Notes: generated from the letters alone by a model not told the origin. A stretch of DNA of 64,000 nt from Streptomyces nitrosporeus (GCF_008704555.1 NZ_CP023702.1:2170001-2234000), one strand, 5' to 3'; numbered from the stretch's first letter, positions 46,658 to 56,824 are shown. Numbers and translations are program-made.

Positions 46658-48859
46658 TCAGGGGAAGGAGACGACGGTGGACGGCACGGTCGAGGTGCCG
46701 GCGGGGGCGGTGGACGCCCCGGTGTCGTTGATGACGTGGTTGTAGTGGCCCATACCGCCGAGGGACACCACCAGGAGGCTGTGGAACCTCACCCCCGGCT
46801 TGACGGGTGCCTTGAAGCCGTGGTCCTGGACGATGGCCGGGTTCACGTTGTAGTTGCAGTAGCTGCCGAGCCCCCACGCCTCGTGGGTGTCCACCGAGTC
46901 GTCGACGCGGTAGGCGGCGTACCCCTTCGTCGCGCCGTTCTGGATGGCCGCCTGGTCGGGGGCGTCGTACGCCTTCTCGTTCTGGTAGAAGACCGTGCGG
47001 CCGCGCTCGCCGTACCACTCGACGTCGTACTTGTTGAAGTGCTCGACGAACAGGCCGGTGGCGAGCACGTCGTCGCCGTTGACGCGGACCCCGTAGTCGG
47101 CGCGGTTGGTCTCCCAGCCCCAGCCCTCGCCGTGGTCGGCGCGCCACACCCAGGTGTGGTCGATGAGGGTGTCGTCGCTGTTCACGACCATGCTGGTGGT
47201 GGCCTTGCCCGCGCCGGCGCCGCCGATGCGGATGTACACGTCCTGCACGGTGGTGGGGTTGGCGGCGTGGTCCGCGCCGGCGTCCTGCGGGCCGATCTCC
47301 AGCAGTGTCCTGGAGTTGACCGGTCCGGCGTCGATCAGGAATCCGGCGAGCCGGACGCCGTCGACGTCCGCGACCCTCATCGCGGTGACGCCGTTGTCCG
47401 GGATGACCGTGGCGAGGCCGAGGCCGAGCACGATGGTGTTCGCGCGGTTCACCTCGATGGTCCGGTCGACGTGGTAGACGCCCGGGGTGAACAGCAGGTT
47501 CAGGCCCTGGGCCAGCGCCTGGTTGATGGTGGCGGCGGTGGCGCCGGGCTTGACCACGTAGAACCGGTCGAGCGGGACGGACTCGCCCTGCGGGGTGCCG
47601 CCGGCCCAGCTGGTGCCGCGGGCGTTCACGCGCTTGGCGGGCGCGAACACCTTGTAGGTGTCCCCGTCCAGGTAGAGGTAGGGCTTCTCGCGGGAGACGG
47701 GGGTGGTGTCGAGCGTGGTGTAGCGGGGCTCGGGGAAGCTGGTGGCCGGTGCGCCCTGGACACCCGAGAAGGTCTGGTTCCAGACGCTGTTGGACCAGCC
47801 GCCGATGGAGCTGTCCCGGGTGTACCACTGCTGCTGCGAGTAGTTGCCGACCTGGCCGTCGATCCTGGAGTCGGCGATGTAGCCGCCGCTGGCCCAGCCG
47901 TAGCCGTTCGGCGCCAGGTTGAGGCCGCCCTTGACGTGCATGCGGCGGAAGGAGGACGCCTGGGAGACGGCCCACCGGTTGGTGCCGTTGACCGGGTTGA
48001 CGGTCAGGCCCTCGGCGCCGCGCCAGAAGTTCTGGGTGGCGTTGCCGTTGAACCAGCCCGCGTCGACGGTCACGTCGCCGTTGATGGTGGTGTCGCCGGG
48101 GCGCAGCCCGAGACCGGCGATCTGGGTGTAGAAGCCGATCTGGGCGTTGAGGTTGTCGTACGTACCCGGCTTGAACAGGAAGGCATGCCGGCCCGAGCCG
48201 AACTGGGCCGACTCCTGCTCCCGGAAGACCCGGTCCAGCTTGCCCTGGATGTCCGGGGTCGAGGGGTCGATGACGTGGACGTTGGGGCCCAGGTCGCCGC
48301 CGCCCGGCAGGACCGGTCCGCCGTCGGTGCCGTACACCTGGAACTCCCAGAGGGAGTAGCCGTACCCGGTGGCCCGCGTCACGCCCTGCATCCGCACGTA
48401 CCTGGCCGTGCCGGAGACCGGGAGGGTCTCGGTCCCGCCCGCGCCGTCCGCGGTCGAGTAGGCCGTCGACCAGTTCACGCCGTCCGTCGACAGCTGGATC
48501 CGGTAGGCCTTGGCGTAGGCCGCTTCCCAGCGCAGCACCACCTGGCCGATCCCGACGGGGGCGCCGAGGTCCACCTGGAGCCACTGCGCGTCGGAGGCGG
48601 CGCTCGACCAGCGGGTGCCGAGGTCCCCGTCGACCGCGCCGGCCGCCGGGGTCCCGTAGTGCTCCTGGCTGGACGCGGTGACCGGCTTGCCCTGGGACAG
48701 GAGCGCGGGAGCGGCCTGCGCCGCGGTGCCCGGGACGACCGCCAGGAGGGAGGCGGCCAGCGCGGTGACGACGGCACCCGTGACGCCTCGGCGCAGGCGT
48801 CCGGGGGCGGGTGGCGCGAGAGAGGGCGAATTAGACAGGGGCATGCCAAATAGAGGCAC
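46658..48859 (-). CDS. Secreted discoidin plus beta-helix protein (GH55-like)
   Basis: 733 residues. Signal peptide about 1-50 (TALAASLLAVVPGTAAQA). An F5/8-type C domain (about 51-190, ASSQEHYGTPAAGAVDGD, SLWEFQVYGTDGG) precedes a long parallel beta-helix (about 200-733) with paired pectate-lyase-like segments (PDIQGKLDRVFREQ, FLFKPGTYDN, NQALAQGLNLLFTPGVYHV, VLGLGLATVIPDNGV, DHTWVWRADHGEGW). The two-helix layout is that of GH55 beta-1,3-glucanases; similar Streptomyces proteins are often misnamed adenylyl cyclase. Catalytic residues cannot be assigned by eye. The GTG at 48859 has GAGGAG 6 nt upstream. Promoter and operator are listed separately. Confidence 0.87.
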   Translation of the reverse strand: MPLFGMPLSNSPSLAPPAPGRLRRGVTGAVVTALAASLLAVVPGTAAQAAPALLSQGKPVTASSQEHYGTPAAGAVDGDLGTRWSSAASDAQWLQVDLGAPVGIGQVVLRWEAAYAKAYRIQLSTDGVNWSTAYSTADGAGGTETLPVSGTARYVRMQGVTRATGYGYSLWEFQVYGTDGGPVLPGGGDLGPNVHVIDPSTPDIQGKLDRVFREQESAQFGSGRHAFLFKPGTYDNLNAQIGFYTQIAGLGLRPGDTTINGDVTVDAGWFNGNATQNFWRGAEGLTVNPVNGTNRWAVSQASSFRRMHVKGGLNLAPNGYGWASGGYIADSRIDGQVGNYSQQQWYTRDSSIGGWSNSVWNQTFSGVQGAPATSFPEPRYTTLDTTPVSREKPYLYLDGDTYKVFAPAKRVNARGTSWAGGTPQGESVPLDRFYVVKPGATAATINQALAQGLNLLFTPGVYHVDRTIEVNRANTIVLGLGLATVIPDNGVTAMRVADVDGVRLAGFLIDAGPVNSRTLLEIGPQDAGADHAANPTTVQDVYIRIGGAGAGKATTSMVVNSDDTLIDHTWVWRADHGEGWGWETNRADYGVRVNGDDVLATGLFVEHFNKYDVEWYGERGRTVFYQNEKAYDAPDQAAIQNGATKGYAAYRVDDSVDTHEAWGLGSYCNYNVNPAIVQDHGFKAPVKPGVRFHSLLVVSLGGMGHYNHVINDTGASTAPAGTSTVPSTVVSFP

Positions 48860-48887
48860 GGAAATCTCCTCGGGGGGAACGGGCACA

Positions 48888-48905
48888 CGGGAGAGCGCTC
48901 TCCCG
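48888..48905. promoter_or_regulatory. 18-bp perfect palindrome, LacI-type operator
   Basis: CGGGAGAGCGCTCTCCCG is a perfect palindrome with a central GCGC, typical of LacI-family sites and close in form to the CebR box TGGGAGCGCTCCCA. It lies directly downstream of the -10 element, where repressor binding blocks transcription. The LacI gene at 41955-42974 is the obvious candidate regulator. Confidence 0.9.
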
Positions 48906-48906
48906 A

Positions 48907-48935
48907 ACCATGCCCGCCCCCTCCGGTGCGGTCAA
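48907..48935 (-). promoter_or_regulatory. Promoter of the discoidin-beta-helix gene
   Basis: Minus strand: -35 TTGACC (48930-48935), 17-nt spacer, -10 CATGGT (48907-48912). The palindrome starts 1 bp further on. Confidence 0.75.
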
Positions 48936-49042
48936 TAACTCTGACACGCCTTTTCTTCCGGCTTGACTTAAGTGGCAGCCTGTCGCGCCCGGACGCGCAC
49001 CGCCCTCCCGGCACCCGCGGGAGAGCGTGCCGGGCCGGCCGT

Positions 49043-50206
49043 TCAGGCGCGCAGCCGCACCCCGAAGCGGGTGCGCAGGCGCCTGAGTTCCCACCAGGCC
49101 ACGGCCGAGACCGAGGCGGGGCCGCAGACGACGGCGGCGATCTGCACGAGGGGCGGGCCCGGCGGCATTCCGGACAGGAGGTTGACGGCGGTCAGCTCCC
49201 ACACCAGCAGACCGGTCAGCAGCGCGGGGAGCGCGGCGTGCATCTCGGAGGTGCCGAAGACGGTGCGCACGACGCTGACGGAGGCGAATCCGACGAAGAG
49301 CACCATCCACAGGGCGGGGACGAACGTCGCGAGGGTGAAGAGCGCGGGCGGGTCCGCGTCCTGGAGCTGCACCCCGATGAACACCGCGCCCATGAAGAGC
49401 AGCGGGACAGCCGTGGTCGCGCCGACGAACCACAGCGCCGAGCGCGCGGCGGGGCCGATCCCGGCCCTCATCCGGGGCCGCGCGGCCGGGGACGAGATCC
49501 GGAACAGGACCAGGATCACCACAGGGGCGGTGAGGAGCAGCAGCCAGGGTGTGATCGCCAGCCGGATCATGAACTGCTCCTGCAGCTCCTCGACGTCGGC
49601 CTCCGTGCCGTAGAGGCAGAGGATCAGCAGGGAGGCGGCCAGCGCGCACCACGCCCTGGCCTTCTGCACCCGTGTCACCTGCGGGTCCTGCACACGGCGG
49701 TGGAACGGGGGGAAGCGCCGGTGCGCCATCAGGCGCGCGGAGCGGGCCATCGGATAGCCGATCACGAACATCAGGAAGAACGGCAGGGCGCAGCACACCA
49801 GGGCGGCCAGCACGTACCAGTGGGCGCCGAGGCGCTGGAGCAGCGTGGACAGCGGGGGCCAGTCGCCGGCGCGGAACCGCTGCCACACGGAGGGGGGCGG
49901 CGGCATATAGGGGCCGTACGGCACGGGGAGCTGCGGGTACGGCACGGGAGAGGGACCGGGGTACGGCTGCGGGCCTCCCTGGTAGGGATTCGGGCCCTGG
50001 TACGGGCTGCCGCCCCGGTAGGGGTCGGGTCCCTGGTAGGGGCCGGGTCCTTGGTACGGATTGCCGCCCTGGTAGGGGCCGGGCCCCTGGTAGGGATTGC
50101 CGCCCTGGTAGGGGCCGGCTCCGGGCTGCGGCGGTACCGGTGGCACCGTGTGCCCGCCGTCCGGTTGCCGCTGCGGCCCGTACGGATTCTGTCCCCCGAA
50201 AGCCAC
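49043..50206 (-). CDS. Polytopic membrane protein with PYQG repeats
   Basis: 387 residues, no known family recognised. Residues about 1-105 are Pro/Gly/Tyr/Gln repeats (GGNPYQGPGPYQ, up to seven related units), probably cytoplasmic and disordered. The remaining part has about six or seven membrane helices (HWYVLAALVCCALPFFLMFVIGY, ARAWCALAASLLILCL, ITPWLLLLTAPVVILVLF and others) and ends in a basic tail. GGGAGAGGA precedes the GTG start. Divergent from the LRR-like gene. Function unknown. Confidence 0.87.
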   Translation of the reverse strand: MAFGGQNPYGPQRQPDGGHTVPPVPPQPGAGPYQGGNPYQGPGPYQGGNPYQGPGPYQGPDPYRGGSPYQGPNPYQGGPQPYPGPSPVPYPQLPVPYGPYMPPPPSVWQRFRAGDWPPLSTLLQRLGAHWYVLAALVCCALPFFLMFVIGYPMARSARLMAHRRFPPFHRRVQDPQVTRVQKARAWCALAASLLILCLYGTEADVEELQEQFMIRLAITPWLLLLTAPVVILVLFRISSPAARPRMRAGIGPAARSALWFVGATTAVPLLFMGAVFIGVQLQDADPPALFTLATFVPALWMVLFVGFASVSVVRTVFGTSEMHAALPALLTGLLVWELTAVNLLSGMPPGPPLVQIAAVVCGPASVSAVAWWELRRLRTRFGVRLRA

Positions 50207-50377
50207 GCCGTTCCTCTCCCGTCCCGCATCACTCGTCCGTTCCGGCCCCGATCATGCCGGATCCGCGGGGCGGGTGGACCGCCCTTCGGGAGGCCCCGCC
50301 CGCCTCCCGGTCCCGCTGTCGGACCGTGCTGATAGAACACACGGACGACCGCAGCATGGACCCACAGGAGCGATACC

Positions 50378-51331
50378 GTGTCATATGTGCACCACGTGCG
50401 GGCCTTTCACGGACTGCCCGTGTACACCTTCCCCCCTTGCGCGGACCCCGCGGACCTGCCCGACGCCGGCTCCGTGGCCTGGCGCCTGTCGTGCGGGCAG
50501 TACATGAGCGACGACGACGCGACGACGCGCTGGCAGCGGTTCACCGAAACGGTCGAGCTGGAGAAGGTGCGGGCCGTCGTCCTCGGCCACCCCTGGTACG
50601 GCTGGGACTGCGGCGGCGGGGACCGTTACCTCATCGACGCGCGTGAGCGGCTCACCGCGCTGGAGGCGGTCTTCCTCGGCGACCTGGAGGACGAGGAGTC
50701 GATGATCTCCACCATCGGGCTCCACGACCTCGCCCCTCTGCTGGAGGCGTTCCCCGGGCTCCGGGAGCTGGCGGTACGCGGCGGGGAGGACCTGGACTTC
50801 CCGGTGACGGGCCATCAGGAACTGCGGTCCCTGCGGGTCGAGTCCGGCGGGCTGCCTCCCGAGGCCGCCGAGCACATCGCCGCGGCCGAACTGCCCTCGC
50901 TGGAGCGGCTGGAGCTCTGGCTCGGAGACGACTGGTACGGCGGCGGCACGACCGTCGAGCAGCTCGCCCCCCTGCTGGCCGGCCAGGGCAAGCCCGCCCT
51001 GCGCCATCTGGGGCTGCAGAACAGCCCGGTGCAGGACGAGCTGGCCGCCGCGCTGGCCTCGGCCCCTGTCGTGTCCCAGCTGCGCACGCTGAAGCTGTCG
51101 ATGGGCGTCCTCTCCGACACGGGTGCCGAGGCGTTGCTGCACGGGCAGCCGCTCACCGGTCTCGACGAACTCGACCTCTCCCACCACTTCCTCAGCCACG
51201 CCATGATGCTGCGGCTGTGGAAGGCGCTGGAGCCGGCCGGGGTCCGGGTGGACCTGAGCGGCCGGAGCGAGCCGGACGAGGACGACGACGAGGAGGACGG
51301 GGACGGACGCTACATCGCCGTCTCCGAGTGA
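50378..51331 (+). CDS. STM4015-family leucine-rich-repeat-like protein
   Basis: 317 residues. The middle shows LRR-like periodicity (LRELAVRGG, LRSLRVESGGL, LERLELWLGDDW, LRHLGLQNSPV, LRTLKLSMGVL, LDELDLSHHFL), and the C-terminus is very acidic (DEDDDEEDGDG). The start VSYVHHVRAFHGLPV and the WRLS motif are typical of the STM4015 family, whose function is unknown. AGGAG lies 8 nt before the GTG. It is 160 bp upstream of the six-repeat winged-helix protein, on the same strand, probably one transcription unit. Confidence 0.88.
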   Translation: MSYVHHVRAFHGLPVYTFPPCADPADLPDAGSVAWRLSCGQYMSDDDATTRWQRFTETVELEKVRAVVLGHPWYGWDCGGGDRYLIDARERLTALEAVFLGDLEDEESMISTIGLHDLAPLLEAFPGLRELAVRGGEDLDFPVTGHQELRSLRVESGGLPPEAAEHIAAAELPSLERLELWLGDDWYGGGTTVEQLAPLLAGQGKPALRHLGLQNSPVQDELAAALASAPVVSQLRTLKLSMGVLSDTGAEALLHGQPLTGLDELDLSHHFLSHAMMLRLWKALEPAGVRVDLSGRSEPDEDDDEEDGDGRYIAVSE

Positions 51332-51363
51332 CCGCCCCGCGCCACCCCCGGCCGACCGTCCCC

Positions 51364-51455
51364 CGCGCCGTCCCCGGCCGGCCGCGCCCCCGCGCCGTCC
51401 CCGGCCGACCGCGCCCCGCGCCGTCCCCGGCCGGCCGCCGCCCGCGCCGTCCCGC
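51364..51455. repeat. 26-27-bp tandem repeat
   Basis: CGCGCCGTCCCCGGCCG recurs at 51364, 51391 and 51417, with a truncated fourth copy at 51443; units are 26-27 bp and also contain GACCGCGCCCC-like spacers. It fills most of the gap between the two genes. Confidence 0.85.
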
Positions 51456-51492
51456 CCCGGCCCGCACCGACCTCCACCGAAAGGCCACCCCG

Positions 51493-52701
51493 ATGCCCCT
51501 GGCCCCCGCCCCCGAACACTTCGCGCCCGGGCCCCACGACCCGGACGACCTGCGCCTCGCCAGCAGGAACCTGAACGGCCACTACCCCTGGCTGGATCCT
51601 GCCGTGCCGGTGCCCTACGGCCATCTGCTGGCGGCCTCCGCGGAACTGGGCCGGAGCCCCGAAACCGTCGCGGCGCGGCTGACGGACCTCGGGTACGAGA
51701 ACGTACAGCGGTGCGAGGGCCCGCTGCCGGCAGCGGTCTCCCCCGAGGACGCCGCACTGCTGAAGACGGTGACCTCGTACAGCTCCACCTGGCTGGACGT
51801 GACGGAACCGGTGTCGCTGCGGCAGACGGTCGCGTCGGCCGTACGCGAGAACCGCGGCCCCGCCGAGATCGCCCGCCGGCTGACCGCCCTGGGCTACCGC
51901 TACCGGCCGGACCACCCGCCGCTGCCCGAAACGCCCGGCCCCAGGGACGTCCTGCTCATCCGCACGGGCACGAGGGGGGACGGCGAGTGGCTGGAACAGG
52001 GCGACACGGCGCACCCGGCCCACGTCCTGAGCACGGCGGCCGAGCTGAGGTGCAGCCCGTACACCGCGGCCCGGCGCCTGCTCGCGCTCGGCATCCGGCT
52101 GCCGTACGTACCGGATCCCTCGGACGACCTCCTCCTCGGGCACACCGTGGACGCCCACGACGGGCACCACCCCTCCCGCACGGCCTCCGCCCCCGGGCAC
52201 GTCCTCGCCGTCGCGCGGGAGACGGGACGCCGCCCCGGGGAGATCGCGGCCCGGCTCCGGGAGCTCGGCTGTGCCGCACCGGAGGCGGAACTCCCGGACG
52301 CCCCCGGGCCGGAGGACTTCGTCCTGCTCAGCCGGAACCTCGACGGCCACGCGCCCTGGCTGCCGGTGAACACCGTCGTCGGCCTGCGGCTGGAGCACGT
52401 GCTGCGCGCCTCCCTCGCGACGGGGCTGAGTCCGGCGGAGACCGTCGCCCGGCTGGCCGGTTTCGGCCACTGGCTGCACGAGTCGGCGCGCCTGCCCGGG
52501 AAAGCCGACGAGCGGGATGTCGCCCTGCTCGCCACCACCGACCGCTCCTACAAGGACGAGTTCCTGCCCGAACACGTGCTGCGCAGCGCGGGGCTGACGG
52601 GGCGGAGCCCGGCTGAGGTCGCCGAGCGCCTGAGGGCCCTCGGGCACCGGGTGTCCGACGCGGTGGAGTACCCGCGGGAGAAGGCGGTGCTGCGCGGCTG
52701 A
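51493..52701 (+). CDS. Protein of six winged-helix-like repeats
   Basis: 402 residues of unknown function. It consists of six degenerate repeats of about 58-65 residues, each ending in a helix-turn-helix-like piece: GRSPETVAARLTDLGY, RGPAEIARRLTALGY, CSPYTAARRLLALGI, RRPGEIAARLRELGC, LSPAETVARLAGFGH, RSPAEVAERLRALGH. Most begin with a D-x-x-LL strand and a variable N-[LV]-[DN]-G turn. No enzymatic motif, signal or membrane segment is present. The ATG at 51493 follows CGAAAGG; the frame upstream runs through the tandem repeat and is rejected. Likely cotranscribed with the LRR-like gene. Confidence 0.85.
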   Translation: MPLAPAPEHFAPGPHDPDDLRLASRNLNGHYPWLDPAVPVPYGHLLAASAELGRSPETVAARLTDLGYENVQRCEGPLPAAVSPEDAALLKTVTSYSSTWLDVTEPVSLRQTVASAVRENRGPAEIARRLTALGYRYRPDHPPLPETPGPRDVLLIRTGTRGDGEWLEQGDTAHPAHVLSTAAELRCSPYTAARRLLALGIRLPYVPDPSDDLLLGHTVDAHDGHHPSRTASAPGHVLAVARETGRRPGEIAARLRELGCAAPEAELPDAPGPEDFVLLSRNLDGHAPWLPVNTVVGLRLEHVLRASLATGLSPAETVARLAGFGHWLHESARLPGKADERDVALLATTDRSYKDEFLPEHVLRSAGLTGRSPAEVAERLRALGHRVSDAVEYPREKAVLRG

Positions 52702-52846
52702 CCCCGGGCCCGCGCACCCCGCCCCGCACGGTGCCGCCGCCCCTCCCGGCATCCTCGCCCCTCCCTCTCCCCGCCCGTCCGTCCTCTCCTCCGGCCCCGG
52801 AGCACCGCGTGTGCGCCGGGGCCGGCCCGTTCCCGGAGGCACCGGT

Positions 52847-52897
52847 TTGACACGCACTCCCCTCCTAACCATGATTCCATTAATTGACTAATGGAAT
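52847..52897 (+). promoter_or_regulatory. Promoter and GntR-type operator of the ABC-GntR operon
   Basis: -35 TTGACA (52847-52852), 17-nt spacer, -10 CATGAT (52870-52875). A perfect inverted repeat ATTCCATTA (52874-52882), 6-nt spacer, TAATGGAAT (52889-52897) overlaps the -10 and the start site, so binding would repress. It stands out by its low GC content. The GntR regulator encoded at the end of the same operon is the likely binder. Confidence 0.85.
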
Positions 52898-52910
52898 CGA
52901 GGGAGAGCGC

Positions 52911-53855
52911 GTGGCTGAGACGAACACGCCGGCCGCCTCCGGGGCCGCCTGGGCCCTGGAGGCACGCGGCCTGGGCAAGCGGTACCGCCGGGGCTGGGCA
53001 CTGCGGGACTGCTCCTTCCGGCTGCCGGCCGGCAGGATCTGCGGCCTGGTCGGGCCGAACGGCGCCGGGAAGAGCACCCTGCTGGGCATGGCCACCCGCC
53101 AGGTCGTCCCGACGGAGGGCGAACTGCGGGCGTTCGGGGTCCCGGTGAGCGACCCGGCGACGATGCCGAGATACGCCTTCCTCGCGCAGGACAAGCCCCT
53201 GTTCAAGCGGTTCACCGTCGCCGAGTCCCTGCGGATGGGCGCCGAGCTCAACCCGGGCTGGGACATGGCCGCGGCGGAGCGGATCGTCTGCGCGGGCGGC
53301 ATACCGATGGAGGCCAGGACCGGCACGCTCTCCGGCGGGCAGCGGACCCGGGTCGCCTTCGCGCTCGCCTTCGGCAAGCGGCCGGACCTGCTGCTGCTGG
53401 ACGAGCCGATGTCCGATCTGGACCCGCTGGCCCGGGACGAGATGAGCACCCTGCTGATGGCGGAGGCCGTGGAGCGCGGCACGACCGTGGTGATGTCCTC
53501 GCACATGCTCACCGAACTGGAGGACATGTGCGACTACCTGCTGGTCCTCTCCCAGGGCCGGGTCCGGATGGCCGGGGACGCGGACGCGCTGGTCCCCGCC
53601 CACCGGATGGTGACCGGGGTCGCCGAGAACGGCGCGCTGCCGGCCGCCCTCCTCGGCCACACGGTCGTCGAGAGCCGGATCCAGGGGCGGCAGTTCCAGG
53701 CGATGGTGCGGACCGACGGCCCGCTCGGCGGCGGCTGGCAGGTGTCCGAGCCCAGCCTGGAGGAAGTGCTGCTCGCCCATCTCCGCTCGCCGGACGTACC
53801 CGCGCTGTACACACCCGGCGCCCGCACCGAGGCCGAGGGGGCCACGACCGTATGA
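52911..53855 (+). CDS. ABC transporter ATPase
   Basis: 314 residues. Walker A GPNGAGKST, signature LSGGQRTRVAFAL, Walker B LLLLDEP, switch His in SSHMLTELED. Q-loop residue in FLAQDKPLF. A C-terminal accessory region of about 95 residues follows. Such ATPases pair with short permeases in efflux or resistance systems controlled by YtrA-type regulators. The GTG at 52911 has GGGAGAG upstream; starting earlier would invade the operator. Confidence 0.95.
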   Translation: MAETNTPAASGAAWALEARGLGKRYRRGWALRDCSFRLPAGRICGLVGPNGAGKSTLLGMATRQVVPTEGELRAFGVPVSDPATMPRYAFLAQDKPLFKRFTVAESLRMGAELNPGWDMAAAERIVCAGGIPMEARTGTLSGGQRTRVAFALAFGKRPDLLLLDEPMSDLDPLARDEMSTLLMAEAVERGTTVVMSSHMLTELEDMCDYLLVLSQGRVRMAGDADALVPAHRMVTGVAENGALPAALLGHTVVESRIQGRQFQAMVRTDGPLGGGWQVSEPSLEEVLLAHLRSPDVPALYTPGARTEAEGATTV

Positions 53856-54820
53856 GCACCACCCTGACCGGGACGCCCGCCGGACGTACCGCCCCCCGGA
53901 GGGCGGTACGCGGACTGACCTGGCTGATATGGCGCCAGCACCGGGCCACCTGGCTGTGCCTGCTGGGTGTCACGGTGGCCGTTCCGCTCTGGATCGGCTA
54001 CCAGCGCGGGCAGTTGGTCGAGGTGCTCGACGCGGCCGGCTGGCCCGAGCGGCCGGCACCGACGCCGGTCACCGGCGACCAGTACGACCTCCTCATGATG
54101 CTGCTCGGCGCGCTGCCCGTCGTACTGGCGGTGTTCCTCGGTGCCCCGCTGATCGCCGCCGACAGCGAGCAGGGCACCGCCAGGCTCGTCAGCACCCAGT
54201 CCGTGTCCCGCCGGCGCTGGCTGGCCGCCAAACTGGGCTGGTGCCTCACCGCCACCCTGGTCGTCTGCGCGGTGATCTCCGCGGTCCACACCTGGTGGTG
54301 GGAGCCCTACCGTTCGGTGCTCTCGTACACCTGGCTGGAGGGTTCGGTGTTCGACAACACCGGCCCGGTGCTTCCCGCGCTCGCGCTCTTCCTGACCGCG
54401 GCCGGTGTGACCATCGGGGTGCTCGTGCGCCGGGTCCTGCCCTCGATGCTGGTCACGTTCCTCTTCGCGGTGGCGGTGGAGACCGCCTGGGGCATGGTCA
54501 GGACGCATCTGGCGCCGTCCCGCACCTTCGTCTATCCGCTGGAGGGCGAACTGCCCGCCCGTCTCTCCGAGTCGTACGAACTGGACCGCTGGGTGGCGAA
54601 CGCCGACGGGCAGCTGTTCGGCTGGGGCTCCTGTGCCGAGTACACGGAGAAGGCGCAGGCCGCGTGCATCGCGGACAAGGGCATCGTCGACAACGTCGTC
54701 GAGTACCTCGGTTACGACCAGATGGCGGCCATGCAGTGGACCGGTGCCGCCGTCCTGCTGGCGGGAACCGCGCTGCTCACGGCGTTCGTCGTGTGGCAGG
54801 CGCCGCGGCGTGCGCTCTGA
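53852..54820 (+). CDS. ABC transporter permease
   Basis: 322 residues, about six membrane helices (CLLGVTVAVPLWIGY, LLGALPVVLAVFLGAPLIAAD, ATLVVCAVISAVHTWW, ALALFLTAAGVTIGVLV, PSMLVTFLFAVAVETAW, TGAAVLLAGTALLTAFVVW). A large outside loop with Cys residues lies between helices 5 and 6. It resembles ABC-2-type permeases; the substrate is unknown. The ATG overlaps the ATPase stop (ATGA). Confidence 0.92.
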   Translation: MSTTLTGTPAGRTAPRRAVRGLTWLIWRQHRATWLCLLGVTVAVPLWIGYQRGQLVEVLDAAGWPERPAPTPVTGDQYDLLMMLLGALPVVLAVFLGAPLIAADSEQGTARLVSTQSVSRRRWLAAKLGWCLTATLVVCAVISAVHTWWWEPYRSVLSYTWLEGSVFDNTGPVLPALALFLTAAGVTIGVLVRRVLPSMLVTFLFAVAVETAWGMVRTHLAPSRTFVYPLEGELPARLSESYELDRWVANADGQLFGWGSCAEYTEKAQAACIADKGIVDNVVEYLGYDQMAAMQWTGAAVLLAGTALLTAFVVWQAPRRAL

Positions 54821-54871
54821 CCGGCCGCCCCGCCTCGTAAAATACCGTCAACCGAGCGGAAGGTGATGCAG

Positions 54872-55330
54872 GTGGTCGTGTTCCGCATCGACCGGCGCAG
54901 CGGGGTGGCGACCTACCTCCAGATCGTCCGGCAGGTCGAACAGGCCCTGCGGATGGGCGCCCTGGTGGAAGGTGACCGGCTGCCCACGGCCGCCCAGGTC
55001 GCCGCCGCCACCAAGGTCAACCCCAACACGACGCTCAAGGCCTACCGCGAGCTGGAGCGCGCGGGGCTGGCCGAGGTGCGTCAAGGGGCGGGGACGTTCA
55101 TCACCCGGTCCCTGGCGGAGCCGGGTTCGGACCCCGAGTGGCCGTTGCGCTCCTCACTGAACGAATGGCTGCACCAGGCGCGGGCCGAGGGTCTCGGCGC
55201 CGCGGAGGTACGGGAGCTGTTCCGCGCCTCCTTCGAGACCGTGTTCACCACCGGAACCGGAACCGGAACCGAAACCGCGGCCTCGCCCGGGGCCGGGACC
55301 GCGGCCGGGACCGCGGCCGGAACCGGCTGA
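54872..55330 (+). CDS. GntR-family regulator, YtrA subfamily
   Basis: 152 residues. The winged helix FRIDRRSGVATYLQIVRQVE and LPTAAQVAAATKVNPNTTLK is the YtrA-type signature; a short helical effector/dimerisation region follows and then a repeat tail of Gly/Thr/Ala. Start at GTG 54872 is preferred because GGAAGG is 8 nt upstream; GTG 54863 and ATG 54866 are in frame. It probably represses its own operon through the palindrome at 52874-52897. Possible inducers are cell-envelope-active compounds, as for YtrA relatives (inference). Confidence 0.93.
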   Translation: MVVFRIDRRSGVATYLQIVRQVEQALRMGALVEGDRLPTAAQVAAATKVNPNTTLKAYRELERAGLAEVRQGAGTFITRSLAEPGSDPEWPLRSSLNEWLHQARAEGLGAAEVRELFRASFETVFTTGTGTGTETAASPGAGTAAGTAAGTG

Positions 55331-56762
<1,432 letters not shown>

Positions 56763-56767
56763 CACGC

Positions 56768-56824
56768 GAACGGCGCCCCGCGCCGTTCCCGGGGCCCGGG
56801 GATCGTGACGGATCCCCGGGCCCC
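56768..56824 (+). terminator. Double terminator after the terpene synthase
   Basis: Hairpin 1: GAACGGCGC (56768-56776) and GCGCCGTTC (56780-56788), 3-nt loop. Hairpin 2: GGGGCCCGGGGATC (56791-56804) and GATCCCCGGGCCCC (56811-56824), perfect 14-bp stem with a 6-nt loop. They begin 6 bp after the stop. Confidence 0.9.
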
